From contig NZ_JBOCEG010000010.1 of assembly GCF_050586465.1 (NCBI RefSeq), positions 1 to 64,000 of the forward strand: DNA of 64,000 nt. Reading direction: 5' to 3'. This document shows, in pieces, positions 1 to 8,341 of this stretch (positions within the stretch are counted from its first letter, which is position 1; each line of letters opens with the position of its first letter). Made by a program: the position numbers and the translations under genes. A model generated the notes under the pieces. It saw nothing but the letters and a program-made list of their open reading frames with translations. It made no database searches and was not told the DNA's origin. This DNA comes from CAJXYS01 sp913063035. Lineage in GTDB: Bacteria > Pseudomonadota > Alphaproteobacteria > Rhodobacterales > Rhodobacteraceae.

Positions 1-73
1 CGCGGAACACCGCGTCGAGCCCGCGGCCCGGCGCCGCGATCCCCGGCAACCGGGCGAAGGCCCGGTCGGCCAC
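1..73 (-). CDS. Possible N-terminal fragment of an unidentified protein (cut by window edge)
   Basis: Reading the minus strand from a GTG at 71-73 gives an open frame of 24 codons running off the left edge, beginning V/M-A-D-R-A-F-A-R-L-P-G-I. A G-rich stretch lies just before the GTG. The fragment is too short to name, and random open frames are common at this GC content, so this is only a candidate for the start of a gene divergent from cimA. Confidence 0.25.
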   Translation of the reverse strand, partial: MADRAFARLPGIAAPGRGLDAVFR

Positions 74-90
74 GGCGTGCCCCCCGCGCC

Positions 91-126
91 CCCCGAGGAT
101 ATTTCCGGAACGATGAAGGGGCGGGG
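91..126 (+). repeat. Interspersed intergenic motif, copy 1
   Basis: CCCCGAGGATA, a short variable stretch, then GAACGATGAAGGGG and CGGG. A second copy with three substitutions and one missing G lies at 12677-12711. This copy ends two bases before the cimA start codon, so it also overlaps the region where the ribosome would bind. I recall similar motifs in intergenic regions of other Rhodobacterales, but their function is unknown to me. Confidence 0.6.
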
Positions 127-128
127 CG

Positions 129-1751
129 ATGACGCGCGAGCGGCTCTATCTTTACGACACGACCCTGCGCGACGGCCAGCAGACACAGGGCGTGCAGTTC
201 TCGACCGCCGAGAAGGCGCGCATCGCCGCGGCGCTGGACGGGCTGGGCGTGGACCATATCGAGGGCGGCTGGCCCGGCGCCAATCCGACCGACAGCGAGT
301 TCTTCGCGCATGCCCCCGACACCCGCGCGGTGCTGACGGCCTTCGGCATGACCAAGCGCGCCGGGCGGTCCGCGGAGAACGACGACGTCCTGGCCGCGGT
401 CATGAATGCCCGCACCCTGGCGGTCTGCCTCGTCGGAAAGACCCATGATTTCCACGTCGAGGCGGCGCTCGGCATCACGCTGGACGAGAATCGCGAGACC
501 ATCGCGCAGTCGGTCGCGCATGTCGTGGCGGCCGGACGCGAGGCGCTGTTCGACGCGGAACATTTCTTCGACGGCTACAAGGCGAACCCGGATTACGCGC
601 TTTCCTGCCTGCGGGCGGCCCGCGACGCGGGTGCGCGGTGGATCGTGCTTTGCGACACCAATGGCGGTGCGCTGCCGGCCGAGGTGGGCGAGATCACCGC
701 CGCCGTCATCGCCGCGGGCATTCCGGGCGACCGGCTCGGCATTCACACCCATGACGACACCGGCAACGCCGCGGCGAACACGCTGGCGGCCGTCGACGCG
801 GGCGCGCGCCAGATCCAGGGCACGCTCAACGGGCTGGGCGAGCGCTGCGGCAATGCCAGTCTCACGACGCTGATCCCGACGCTGTTGCTCAAGGAGCCCT
901 ATCGCAGCCGCTTCGAGACCGGCGTGAGCGAGGCGGCGCTGGCCGGGCTCACCCGCATCAGCCGGATGCTCGACGACATTCTCAACCGGGTGCCGGACAA
1001 GTCGGCGCCCTATGTCGGCGCCTCGGCCTTCGCGCACAAGGCCGGGCTCCATGCCTCGGCGATCCTGAAGGACCCGGCCACCTACGAGCATATCGATCCT
1101 GCCGCGGTCGGCAACGCACGCATCATCCCGATGTCGAACCAGGCCGGGCAGTCGAACCTGCGCTCGCGGCTCCGGGACGCGGGGATCGAGGTGGCGCCGG
1201 GCGACCCGGCGCTCGGGCGGATCCTCGAGGTGGTCAAGGCGCGCGAGGACATGGGCTATGCCTATGACACGGCGCAGGCCAGCTTCGAGCTGGTGGCGCG
1301 GCGCGAACTGGGCCAGATGCCCGCGTTCTTCGAGGTCAAGCGCTACCGCGTCTCCGTCGAGCGGCGGAAGAACAAGTACAACCGCATGGTGAGCCTGTCC
1401 GAGGCGGTGGTGGTGGTGAAGATCGGCGGCGAGAAGAAGCTGTCGGTCTCCGAAAGCCTCGACCCGGAGGGCAACGATCGCGGGCCGGTCAACGCGCTGG
1501 CGCGGGCGCTGGCCAAGGATCTCGGCCCCTACCAGGCGATCATCGACGACATGCGGCTGGTGGACTTCAAGGTGCGGATCACCCAGGGCGGGACCGAGGC
1601 CGTGACCCGCGTGATCATCGACAGCGCCGACGGGCAGGGGCGGCGCTGGTCCACGGTCGGGGTCTCGGCCAATATCGTCGATGCGAGCTTCGAGGCGCTT
1701 CTCGACGCGATCGAGTGGAAGCTGGTGCGCGACGGGGCCGGGGCGCCATGA
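129..1751 (+). CDS. cimA: Citramalate synthase (CimA), cytoplasmic
   Basis: 540 residues, the usual size for CimA. It condenses pyruvate and acetyl-CoA to (R)-citramalate, the entry to the threonine-independent isoleucine route. The HMGL-like/DRE-TIM catalytic barrel fills about the first 370 residues, with DTTLRDGQQ near residue 10, the metal-binding HTHDDTGNA block and the GxGERCGN loop. The last ~140 residues match the LeuA-type allosteric dimerisation domain. The start at 129 follows a G-rich ribosome-binding stretch. The stop overlaps the next gene by four bases, so the two are translationally coupled. 2-isopropylmalate synthase is the main alternative, but the length and lineage of the barrel motifs favour CimA. 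Confidence 0.93.
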   Translation: MTRERLYLYDTTLRDGQQTQGVQFSTAEKARIAAALDGLGVDHIEGGWPGANPTDSEFFAHAPDTRAVLTAFGMTKRAGRSAENDDVLAAVMNARTLAVCLVGKTHDFHVEAALGITLDENRETIAQSVAHVVAAGREALFDAEHFFDGYKANPDYALSCLRAARDAGARWIVLCDTNGGALPAEVGEITAAVIAAGIPGDRLGIHTHDDTGNAAANTLAAVDAGARQIQGTLNGLGERCGNASLTTLIPTLLLKEPYRSRFETGVSEAALAGLTRISRMLDDILNRVPDKSAPYVGASAFAHKAGLHASAILKDPATYEHIDPAAVGNARIIPMSNQAGQSNLRSRLRDAGIEVAPGDPALGRILEVVKAREDMGYAYDTAQASFELVARRELGQMPAFFEVKRYRVSVERRKNKYNRMVSLSEAVVVVKIGGEKKLSVSESLDPEGNDRGPVNALARALAKDLGPYQAIIDDMRLVDFKVRITQGGTEAVTRVIIDSADGQGRRWSTVGVSANIVDASFEALLDAIEWKLVRDGAGAP

Positions 1752-2524
1752 GCGTCGCGGCCTGCGCCGAGCTGGTGGAACGGGGCGACCCGGACCGGTT
1801 TCGCAGCGTGCTTGCCGCGCCGGCCGGGGCGCGGCCTGACCTGATGACGCTCTACGCCTTCAACGTCGAGGTGACCCGCGCCCCCTGGGTGACCCAGGAG
1901 CCGGTAATCGCGGAGATGCGGATCCAGTGGTGGATCGACACGCTGGACGAGATCGCCGCGGGCCAGACCCCGCGGGCCCACGAGGTCGCGGCGCCGCTGG
2001 CCGGGACCATCCGCGCCCACGGGCTGGACACGGCGCTCCTGGCCGCTATCGCAGAGGCCCGGCGCGCCGATATCGACGGCACCCCGCCCGAGGATGCCGC
2101 CGCGCTGTCGGCCTATATCGACGCGACTGGCGGCAACCTGATGTGGGCGGCGGCGCAGGTGCTCGGGGCAGACGCGATGGCCGAGCCCGTGGTGCGGGAT
2201 TTCGCCTGGGGCGCGGGGCTTGCCGCCTATCTGCGCGCGATCCCCGAGCTGGAGGCCCGCGGCCACCGGCCGCTGCCGGACGGCCGGCCCGAGGCCGTCG
2301 CCCGGCTGGCCGCCGAAGGGCTGTCGCGGCTGTCGCGCGCCCGTGCGCAACGCGGGCGGGTGGCGCGCGGCGCGGCGGCCGCGCTGCTGGCGGGTTGGCG
2401 GGCCGATGCCACGTTGCGGGCCGCCGCGCGGAACCCCGACCTCGTCAAGGCGGGCAGCCTGCCCGAGTCGGAGTTCCGCAAGCGCGGCGCGCTGGCCTTC
2501 CGGGCCCTGACCGGGCGCTGGTAG
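1748..2524 (+). CDS. Squalene/phytoene-synthase-fold protein, NDUFAF6-like
   Basis: 258 residues, starting at the ATG that shares ATGA with the end of cimA. The sequence resembles the short squalene/phytoene synthase family that includes the mitochondrial complex I assembly factor NDUFAF6: LYAFNVEV near residue 36, then EMRIQWW near residue 60. The two Asp-rich DxxxD motifs that bind prenyl diphosphate in true synthases are not visible, so prenyl transfer is unlikely. A role in respiratory complex I assembly is inferred from the human homologue only. No carotenoid genes are nearby. Confidence 0.75.
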   Translation: MSVAACAELVERGDPDRFRSVLAAPAGARPDLMTLYAFNVEVTRAPWVTQEPVIAEMRIQWWIDTLDEIAAGQTPRAHEVAAPLAGTIRAHGLDTALLAAIAEARRADIDGTPPEDAAALSAYIDATGGNLMWAAAQVLGADAMAEPVVRDFAWGAGLAAYLRAIPELEARGHRPLPDGRPEAVARLAAEGLSRLSRARAQRGRVARGAAAALLAGWRADATLRAAARNPDLVKAGSLPESEFRKRGALAFRALTGRW

Positions 2525-2538
2525 GGCGCCGGTCGCCG

Positions 2539-3762
2539 TCAGGCCGTGCGCGGGCTGCGCAGGACCAGCCAGATCAGCGCGCCGCCCGCGAGCACCAGGA
2601 AGGGCGCCATCGCGAGGTTCACCGCGATCCAGCCCTGCTCGGCATTGCCGCCGGTGCAGTTCATCAGCCCGCCCGATGCCAGCGAGGCCACCGTCACGCC
2701 GCCGAAGACGATCAGGTCGTTCATCCCCTGCACACGGCCGCGTTCAGCCGCGCTATGGGCCCCGGCCAGCATCGTGGTCGCCCCGATGAACCCGAAATTC
2801 CAGCCCACGCCCAGCAGCACGAGGGCGACGAAGAAGTTTTCGACGTCGACGCCGGCCAGCGCGACGCCACCCGCCGCGGCGAGGATCAGCAGCCCCAGCG
2901 CCACGATCCGCTCGACCCCGAACCGCGCGATCAGGTGGCCGGTGAAGAAGGAGGGCACGAACATCGCCAGGACATGCGCGGTGACCACGTCCGCGGCGGT
3001 GTTCTGCTCGAAGCCGCAGCCGACCACGGCCAGCGGCGTCGAGGTCATCACGAGGTTCATCAACGCGTAGGAGACCATCGCGCAGATGATCGCCACGGCG
3101 ATGCGGGGGTCGGCCAGAAGCTCCATCCGGCTGCGCCCGCCATCGGCGCCCGGTGCGGCGCGCGGCGGTTTGGGAATGTCGAGGAAGATGAAGAGGAACG
3201 CCCCGATCACGTTCACGACGAGGACGGCCAGGTAGGTGCCCATGAAGGGCACGACGAAGGCGTCGGAGGTCACCTTGACCAGCTGCGGGCCGATGATCGC
3301 GGCGGCCAGCCCGCCGGCCAGAACGTAAGAGATCGCCTTGGGGCGGAAAACCGCGCTTGCCGTGTCGGCGGCGGCAAAGCGGTAGAAGCCCTGCGCCGAC
3401 ATGTAAATCCCGGTGAAGTAGCTGCCGACGAGGAAGAGCCAGAACGAGCCGATGGAAAGGGCATAGGCGCCGATCAGCGCCCCCGCCGCGCCGCCCATGG
3501 CGCCGATGACGAAGCCCGTTCGGCGGCCGAAACGCTGCATGATCTGCGACAGCCAGGGCGCGGTCGTCATCGAGCCGAAGACGATCAGCGAGATCGGCAG
3601 CGTCGCCCAGCAGGCATTCGTCGCCAGCGACTGCCCGGCCAGCCCGCCGATCGTGAAGATCATCGGCATCTGCGCGCCGAGGATCGCCTGGGCGAAGACC
3701 AGCACGACCACGTTGCGCTTCGCGCGCAGGTCGGAGTCGGGGGCGAGGGCGGTGTCGGTCAT
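2539..3762 (-). CDS. MFS transporter, 12 predicted membrane segments
   Basis: 407 residues from the ATG at 3762, which has AGGACAGG upstream. Hydrophobic helices are spread along the whole chain (for example around VVVLVFAQAI, LFLVGSYFTGIYM and ALVLLGVGWNFGFIG). The cytoplasmic loop after helix 2 carries FGRRTGF, a relaxed form of the major facilitator motif A. A charged central loop of about 20 residues separates the two halves. The substrate cannot be told from sequence. The gene converges on the preceding gene, with only about 14 bases between the two stop codons. Confidence 0.85.
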   Translation of the reverse strand: MTDTALAPDSDLRAKRNVVVLVFAQAILGAQMPMIFTIGGLAGQSLATNACWATLPISLIVFGSMTTAPWLSQIMQRFGRRTGFVIGAMGGAAGALIGAYALSIGSFWLFLVGSYFTGIYMSAQGFYRFAAADTASAVFRPKAISYVLAGGLAAAIIGPQLVKVTSDAFVVPFMGTYLAVLVVNVIGAFLFIFLDIPKPPRAAPGADGGRSRMELLADPRIAVAIICAMVSYALMNLVMTSTPLAVVGCGFEQNTAADVVTAHVLAMFVPSFFTGHLIARFGVERIVALGLLILAAAGGVALAGVDVENFFVALVLLGVGWNFGFIGATTMLAGAHSAAERGRVQGMNDLIVFGGVTVASLASGGLMNCTGGNAEQGWIAVNLAMAPFLVLAGGALIWLVLRSPRTA

Positions 3763-3863
3763 GCCGCCTGTCCTATCCCGGCCCCGGCGGAGCGGCAAGC
3801 GGCAAGCGGTCGCGCGCCGATTGCCGATTGGCCTCGGCCCGCGGGGGCGCTAGGCTCGCGCCG

Positions 3864-4655
3864 ATGACCGGAGACCCGCTTCTCGACCGCCCGGCCACGG
3901 GGCCGGATTCCCGCCTGCGCTTGTTGCTTCTGGCCGGCAGCGGCGAGGCACGGGCGCTGGCCTCCGCGCTGGCCGGCGACCCGCGGCTCGCGGTGATCGC
4001 CTCGCTTTCCGGGGCGGCGCGGGCGCGCGCGCCACTGCCGGTTCCGACCCGGTCCGGCGGCTTCGGCGGGCGCGCGGGTTTCGAGCGGTTCCTGGACGCC
4101 GAACGGATCGGGGCGATCCTGGATGCCACGCATCCCTTTGCCCGCCGTATCTCGGCGCGCAGTGCGGCCGTCGCGGCGGCGCGCGGTCTGCCGCACCTGC
4201 TGGTCCTGCGCCCGGAATGGGCGCCGGGGCCGGGCGACGACTGGGTCTTCGTCGATCGCGAGGAAGAGGCGGCGGCCCATATCCCGGACGGGGCCACCGT
4301 ATTCCTGACCACCGGCCGGCAGGGGATGGAGGGGTTCGCCAATCTGCATGGGCGGCACCTGATCTTTCGCCAGATCGGCCGTGCGGAGGCGCCGTTCCCC
4401 TGGCCGAACGGGGAATTCCTGGTGAGCCATCCACCGATCGGGGTCGCGGACGAGATCGCGCTCTTCCGGGCGCGCGGCGTCGATGTCCTGGTGCTGCGCA
4501 ACGCGGGCGGCGTGGAAAACCGCGCCAAGCTCGTGGCCGCGCGGGCGCTCGGGATCCGCGTGGTGATGCTGCGGCGTCCGCCGCCGCCCGACTGCACCCG
4601 GGTGGAGACCGTCGCGGACGCGCTCGACTGGGTGGACGGGCTGGTGACGCCATGA
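3864..4655 (+). CDS. cobK: Precorrin-6A reductase (CobK/CbiJ family)
   Basis: 263 residues. Reduces precorrin-6A to dihydroprecorrin-6 with NADPH in cobalamin synthesis. The N-terminal LLLLAGSGEARALA block and the DATHPFA motif near residue 92 are hallmarks of the family, as are the later TTGRQG and RNAGG segments. Start chosen at the ATG at 3864. No other cob gene is in the window, so the gene is separated from the rest of the pathway here; the AdoCbl-dependent ribonucleotide reductase at 58080 is one consumer of the product. The stop overlaps the next gene by four bases. Confidence 0.9.
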   Translation: MTGDPLLDRPATGPDSRLRLLLLAGSGEARALASALAGDPRLAVIASLSGAARARAPLPVPTRSGGFGGRAGFERFLDAERIGAILDATHPFARRISARSAAVAAARGLPHLLVLRPEWAPGPGDDWVFVDREEEAAAHIPDGATVFLTTGRQGMEGFANLHGRHLIFRQIGRAEAPFPWPNGEFLVSHPPIGVADEIALFRARGVDVLVLRNAGGVENRAKLVAARALGIRVVMLRRPPPPDCTRVETVADALDWVDGLVTP

Positions 4656-5284
4656 CCGGACGCATCATCGAGACCCATGCCTGCATCGCCGAGGGCACCG
4701 CGCATCTCTGTGCCGTGGAGCCGCGCTTCGCGTATGCGGTGGACCAGGCAGGGCCGCCACCGCTGCGGCGGCGGCGGGACGGCTTCGAGGCGCTTCTGAG
4801 CAGCATCGTCAGCCAGCAATTGTCCGTGGCCGCGGCCGACACGATCTGGCGGCGGCTGAAGGCGGCGCGGCTGACGGGGCCGCGCAAAATCCTCGCCGCA
4901 AGCGACGACGAGCTGCGCGCCTGCGGCCTGTCGCGCCAGAAGATCGGCTTCGCGCGCGATCTCGCTGCCAGCCGGTTGGATTTCCGCGGCCTGCGTCACC
5001 TGCCCGACGAGGAGGTCATCGCGCGGCTGACGGCGGTGCGGGGGATCGGGCGCTGGACCGCCGAGATCTACGCGATGTTCGCGCTCGGGCGGGCCGATGT
5101 CTTTGCGCCGGGCGACCTGGCGTTGCAGGAGTCGGCGCGGCTGCTGTTCGCGCTGCCCGACCGCCCCGGCGAGCGCGCGCTGCGCGCGATGTCGGGTGAC
5201 TGGTCCCCCTGGAGGGGCGTTGCGGCGCGGCTGCTCTGGTCCTATTACCGGGTGGCGAAGGATCGCGAAGGGATAAGGGAATAG
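4652..5284 (+). CDS. HhH-GPD DNA glycosylase (3-methyladenine type)
   Basis: 210 residues, start ATGA-overlapping cobK. Base-excision repair enzyme expected to remove alkylated purines. Visible are the SSIVSQQLSVAAA segment typical of AlkA/Mag, the helix-hairpin-helix near VRGIGRWTAE, and the downstream catalytic Asp in FAPGDLAL. It lacks the N-terminal domain of E. coli AlkA, as many bacterial Mag-like proteins do. It shares a tight run with cobK and the esterase that starts two bases after its stop; this clustering does not suggest a shared pathway. Confidence 0.88.
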   Translation: MTGRIIETHACIAEGTAHLCAVEPRFAYAVDQAGPPPLRRRRDGFEALLSSIVSQQLSVAAADTIWRRLKAARLTGPRKILAASDDELRACGLSRQKIGFARDLAASRLDFRGLRHLPDEEVIARLTAVRGIGRWTAEIYAMFALGRADVFAPGDLALQESARLLFALPDRPGERALRAMSGDWSPWRGVAARLLWSYYRVAKDREGIRE

Positions 5285-5286
5285 AC

Positions 5287-5943
5287 ATGCGCGCGCTGAC
5301 TGCCGGCCGCCGGGCCGCCGCCTCCGGCACGGGAAAGACCCTCGTAATCTTCCTGCACGGCTACGGCGCCGACGGTGCCGACCTGCTCGGCCTTGCCGAT
5401 CCGCTGGCCGAGCATATGCCCGACACGGTCTTCGTGGCGCCCAACGCGCCCGAACGCTGCGCGGCCAGCCCCATGGGCTACCAGTGGTTTCCGATCCCCT
5501 GGATCGACGGATCGAGCGAGGAGGCCGCACGCGAGGGCATGGCGCGCGCCGTTGAGGACCTGAACGGCTTTCTTGACAAGACGCATCAGGAAGAAGGTAT
5601 AGGTCCCGAGAATACAATTCTTTTCGGCTTCTCACAGGGCACCATGATGAGCCTGCATGTCGCGCCCCGGCGCGCCCCCGGCGTGGCCGGCGTGGTCGGC
5701 TTCTCGGGCCGCCTGCTGGCGCCGGAGTCGCTGTCGGAGGCGATCAGCCAGCCGCCGGTTCTGCTGGTCCATGGCGACCAGGACGACGTGGTCCCGCCCG
5801 CGGCGCTGCCGGAAGCGGCCGAGGCGCTGGAGGCGGCGGGTTTCACGGTCTACGCCCATGTGTCCAAGGGGGTGGGCCACGGGATCGCGCCCGACGGGCT
5901 TGGCGTCGCGCTCAGCTTCATGACGGAATACCTGGGGCGCTAG
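5287..5943 (+). CDS. Alpha/beta hydrolase, phospholipase/carboxylesterase family (YpfH-like)
   Basis: 218 residues. The family hydrolyses short acyl esters or thioesters. FLHGYGADG near residue 22 marks the oxyanion region. The catalytic triad is readable as Ser116 in GFSQG, Asp167 in HGDQDDVVP and His198 in GVGHG. There is no signal peptide, so it is probably cytoplasmic. It follows the glycosylase by two bases and its stop overlaps the opposing VOC gene by three bases. Confidence 0.87.
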   Translation: MRALTAGRRAAASGTGKTLVIFLHGYGADGADLLGLADPLAEHMPDTVFVAPNAPERCAASPMGYQWFPIPWIDGSSEEAAREGMARAVEDLNGFLDKTHQEEGIGPENTILFGFSQGTMMSLHVAPRRAPGVAGVVGFSGRLLAPESLSEAISQPPVLLVHGDQDDVVPPAALPEAAEALEAAGFTVYAHVSKGVGHGIAPDGLGVALSFMTEYLGR

Positions 5944-6365
5944 GCCCGGACAACCCAGAGCGCGGGATCGGCGAATTCCAGCGAGTTGCCGGCCGGGTCG
6001 CGCAGGTAGATCGACCGCGCGCCGTTGGGCCAGCGGAAATCGGCCTCGATCTCGATGCCGGCCGCCTCGAAATGCGCGCGCCAGCGGTCCAGCGCATCCG
6101 CGTCGGCGGCAAAGCAGGCATGGCCTTCGCCCTCGGCCCCGTGCGGGGGCACGGGCAGGGCGGGGTTGCCGGTCGGGCGGATGGTCTCGGCCGGGTTGAA
6201 GATCAGCAGGATGCTTCCGGAGAGCCGGAAGAAGACATGCCGGTCGCCGACCCGCACGATCTTCTCCAGCCCCATCAGCCCGCCATAGAACGCCTCGGCC
6301 GCGTCGAGATCGCGCGCGTAAAGCGCGGTTTCCAGGATCGCGGGGGGTGCGGGGCGGTCTGTCAT
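5940..6365 (-). CDS. VOC/glyoxalase-fold protein
   Basis: 141 residues from the ATG at 6365, which has GGAGG ten bases upstream; a longer frame exists but lacks such a site. It contains two beta-alpha-beta-beta-beta units: the first starts at ILETALYARDL, the second holds HACFAAD and ends in DPAGNSLEF, the usual position of the metal-binding Glu. Members include glyoxalase I, dioxygenases and antibiotic-binding proteins; the sequence does not say which activity this one has. Confidence 0.8.
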   Translation of the reverse strand: MTDRPAPPAILETALYARDLDAAEAFYGGLMGLEKIVRVGDRHVFFRLSGSILLIFNPAETIRPTGNPALPVPPHGAEGEGHACFAADADALDRWRAHFEAAGIEIEADFRWPNGARSIYLRDPAGNSLEFADPALWVVRA

Positions 6366-6527
6366 GCGGCTGTAACCTCCGTCGTCTAGAGGAAGGGCCA
6401 TCGGCAACTCCTCACAGTATATGGAGGGCTTGTCAGGTCCGAAAGACCAGATATAGTCGATTCATACCGGGGCGGGTGCGTCCCGCTCTGGTGCCCGAGG
6501 CAGGCAGAGCAGGGGACGGAATGATTC

Positions 6528-7112
6528 ATGGACGGCGATTTCAGGACTAACTTCGTCAGGGACCCGGTCAATCTCAGGTCGCACCCGGCATTGGTGCTGA
6601 ACGCCGATTACCGCCCGCTCTCCTATTATCCGCTGTCGGTCTGGCCCTGGCAGGAAGCCGTCAAGGCCGCGTTCCTCGACAGGGTGACCATCCTCGCCGA
6701 ATACGACCGGGTCGTCCGGTCACCGTCGATGGAGATACGCATACCCTCGGTGGTGGTGCTCAAGGATTTCGTCAAACCCCAGAAGCGCGTGGCCTTCACG
6801 CGCTTCAATCTTTTCCTGAGGGACGAATTCGAGTGCCAATACTGCGGGGCGCGGGGCGAGCTGACCTTCGATCATGTCATCCCGCGGGCGCGCGGCGGGC
6901 GCACGAGCTGGGAAAACGTGGTGGCGGCCTGCGCACCCTGCAACCTGAAGAAGGGCTCGCGCCTGTTGCGCCAGAGCGGGATGCATCTGCGCAAGCCGCC
7001 GGGGCAGCCCACCTCCGAGCAGCTGCGCAATCTCGGGCGGAAATTCCCGCCCAATTACCTGCATGAAAGCTGGCTCGACTTCCTCTACTGGGACGCCGAG
7101 CTCGAAGCCTAG
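6528..7112 (+). CDS. HNH endonuclease domain protein (chromosomal type)
   Basis: 194 residues. The HNH/zinc motif is complete in the middle of the protein: CQYCG, then TFDHVIPRARGGRTSWEN and ACAPCNLKKG. The N-terminal half (LVLNADYRPLSYYPLSVWPW) is the conserved module of a widespread stand-alone chromosomal HNH family whose biological role is not established. The ATG at 6528 follows GGGGA. The end overlaps the convergent DsbB-like gene by four bases. Confidence 0.85.
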   Translation: MDGDFRTNFVRDPVNLRSHPALVLNADYRPLSYYPLSVWPWQEAVKAAFLDRVTILAEYDRVVRSPSMEIRIPSVVVLKDFVKPQKRVAFTRFNLFLRDEFECQYCGARGELTFDHVIPRARGGRTSWENVVAACAPCNLKKGSRLLRQSGMHLRKPPGQPTSEQLRNLGRKFPPNYLHESWLDFLYWDAELEA

Positions 7113-7570
7113 CGCGCGCGCAGCGCCAGCACCCAGACCGCGGCCAGCCCCAGCGAGGCCAGCCCGTTCCAGCTGGCCATCGAGAAGCCGAGCATTTCCC
7201 AGGCGACCTCGTCGCACATGACGATCGCACCCGCGCCCTCGGTGCTCAGCAGGTCCGCGCCGCTCAGCCCTGACAGGTCGCCGCCGCCCGAACAGGATGT
7301 CGGGCCGGGCCACCAGCCGCGCTCGACGCCGGTGTGGTAGAAGGCGATCCCGGCCCCGGTCAGCACCGACAGAAGCCCGATGAGCGCGGCGCGTGCCGGC
7401 AGCGCAAAGAGGCCGAGCGCGGCCGCGGCCGCCGCGATCCCGTGCGGCCAGCGCTGCCAGATGCAAAGCTTGCAGGGCGCGAGCCCGCCCCAGTACTGGA
7501 AGGCAAGCGCGCCGAGCAGCAGGGCGAGCGAGCCGAGTCCGGCCAGGAGACAGAGCGTCTTGCGTGTCAC
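7109..7570 (-). CDS. DsbB-like disulfide bond formation protein
   Basis: 153 residues from a GTG that overlaps the stop of the upstream gene (GTGA). It is an inner-membrane protein with four hydrophobic helices. The first periplasmic cysteine pair is CKLC at residues 33-36, and a second pair is possible with the Cys of TSCSGG and of VMCDE. It is expected to reoxidise a periplasmic thiol oxidase using quinone. No dsbA is adjacent. Confidence 0.82.
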   Translation of the reverse strand: MTRKTLCLLAGLGSLALLLGALAFQYWGGLAPCKLCIWQRWPHGIAAAAAALGLFALPARAALIGLLSVLTGAGIAFYHTGVERGWWPGPTSCSGGGDLSGLSGADLLSTEGAGAIVMCDEVAWEMLGFSMASWNGLASLGLAAVWVLALRAR

Positions 7571-8145
7571 AGGTACCTCACCAGGATGTAGCTGCCGAGG
7601 AGCAGCAGGACGAAGATCGTGAAGAGCAGGCCCAGGCGGCGCTCGATGAAGGCGCGGATCGGGGCGCCGAACTTCCAGAGCAGCGCCGCCACGAGGAAGA
7701 ACCGCAGGCCCCGGGCCACGAGGCTGGCCACCATGAACACGGTCAGGTTCAGCCCCGTTGCGCCCGAGAGGATCGTGATGACCTTGTAGGGGAAGGGCGT
7801 GACGCCCGCGATCAGCACCGCCCAGGCGCCCCAGGCGTTGTAGGTCTGGCGGAATTCCTCGAAATAGGCGTCCTTGCCGTAGAACTCCAGTACCGGGCGG
7901 CCGACGCTTTGGTAAAGCTCGGCACCGATCCAGTAGCCGAAGAGCCCGCCCAGCACCGAGGCAACCAGCGCCACCGCCGCGATCAGCCAGGCCCGGCCCG
8001 GCCGGGCCAGGATCATCGGGATCATCAGCACGTCCGGCGGGATCGGAAAGACCGAGCTTTCCGCGAAGCTGACGATCGCGAGCGCCCAGAGCGCGTAGCG
8101 CGTCTCGGCCAGTCGGAGCGTCCAGTTATAGAGGGATCGTATCAT
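7567..8145 (-). CDS. DedA/YqaA-family membrane protein
   Basis: 192 residues from the ATG at 8145, preceded by GAGGCAG. Multiple hydrophobic segments and the family features FAESSVFPIPPDV near residue 30 and a Gly-rich GGLFGYWIG segment place it in the SNARE-associated/VTT superfamily. These proteins are implicated in lipid scrambling or flippase activity in other bacteria; the function of the YqaA branch is not established. It is translationally coupled to the DsbB-like gene downstream. Confidence 0.82.
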   Translation of the reverse strand: MIRSLYNWTLRLAETRYALWALAIVSFAESSVFPIPPDVLMIPMILARPGRAWLIAAVALVASVLGGLFGYWIGAELYQSVGRPVLEFYGKDAYFEEFRQTYNAWGAWAVLIAGVTPFPYKVITILSGATGLNLTVFMVASLVARGLRFFLVAALLWKFGAPIRAFIERRLGLLFTIFVLLLLGSYILVRYL

Positions 8146-8255
8146 CTGCCTCGGCCCTGCCCTGGCTTCTAACACCACGGGCGCGGACGCCGGTCAAGCC
8201 GCTTTGCCGGCGGCGTTGACGGACCGGCGCCGCCGCTATAGACGGATCATCGGTG

Positions 8256-8341
8256 GCCCGAGTGGCGGAATGGTAGACGCAGGGGATTCAAAATCCCCCG
8301 GTAGCAATACCGTGTCGGTTCGAGTCCGACCTCGGGCACCA
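8256..8341 (+). tRNA. tRNA-Leu(CAA)
   Basis: The acceptor arms GCCCGAG (8256-8262) and CTCGGGC (8331-8337) pair perfectly and are followed by an encoded ACCA. The anticodon loop TTCAAAA gives anticodon CAA at 8289-8291, reading UUG. A long variable arm and the GGTTCGAGTCC T-loop confirm a class II leucine tRNA. Confidence 0.97.

Noticed and set aside
8256..8341. tRNA-Leu as a second integration site
   Set aside because: No duplicated 3' end, no integrase nearby, and the neighbouring base composition is host-like.
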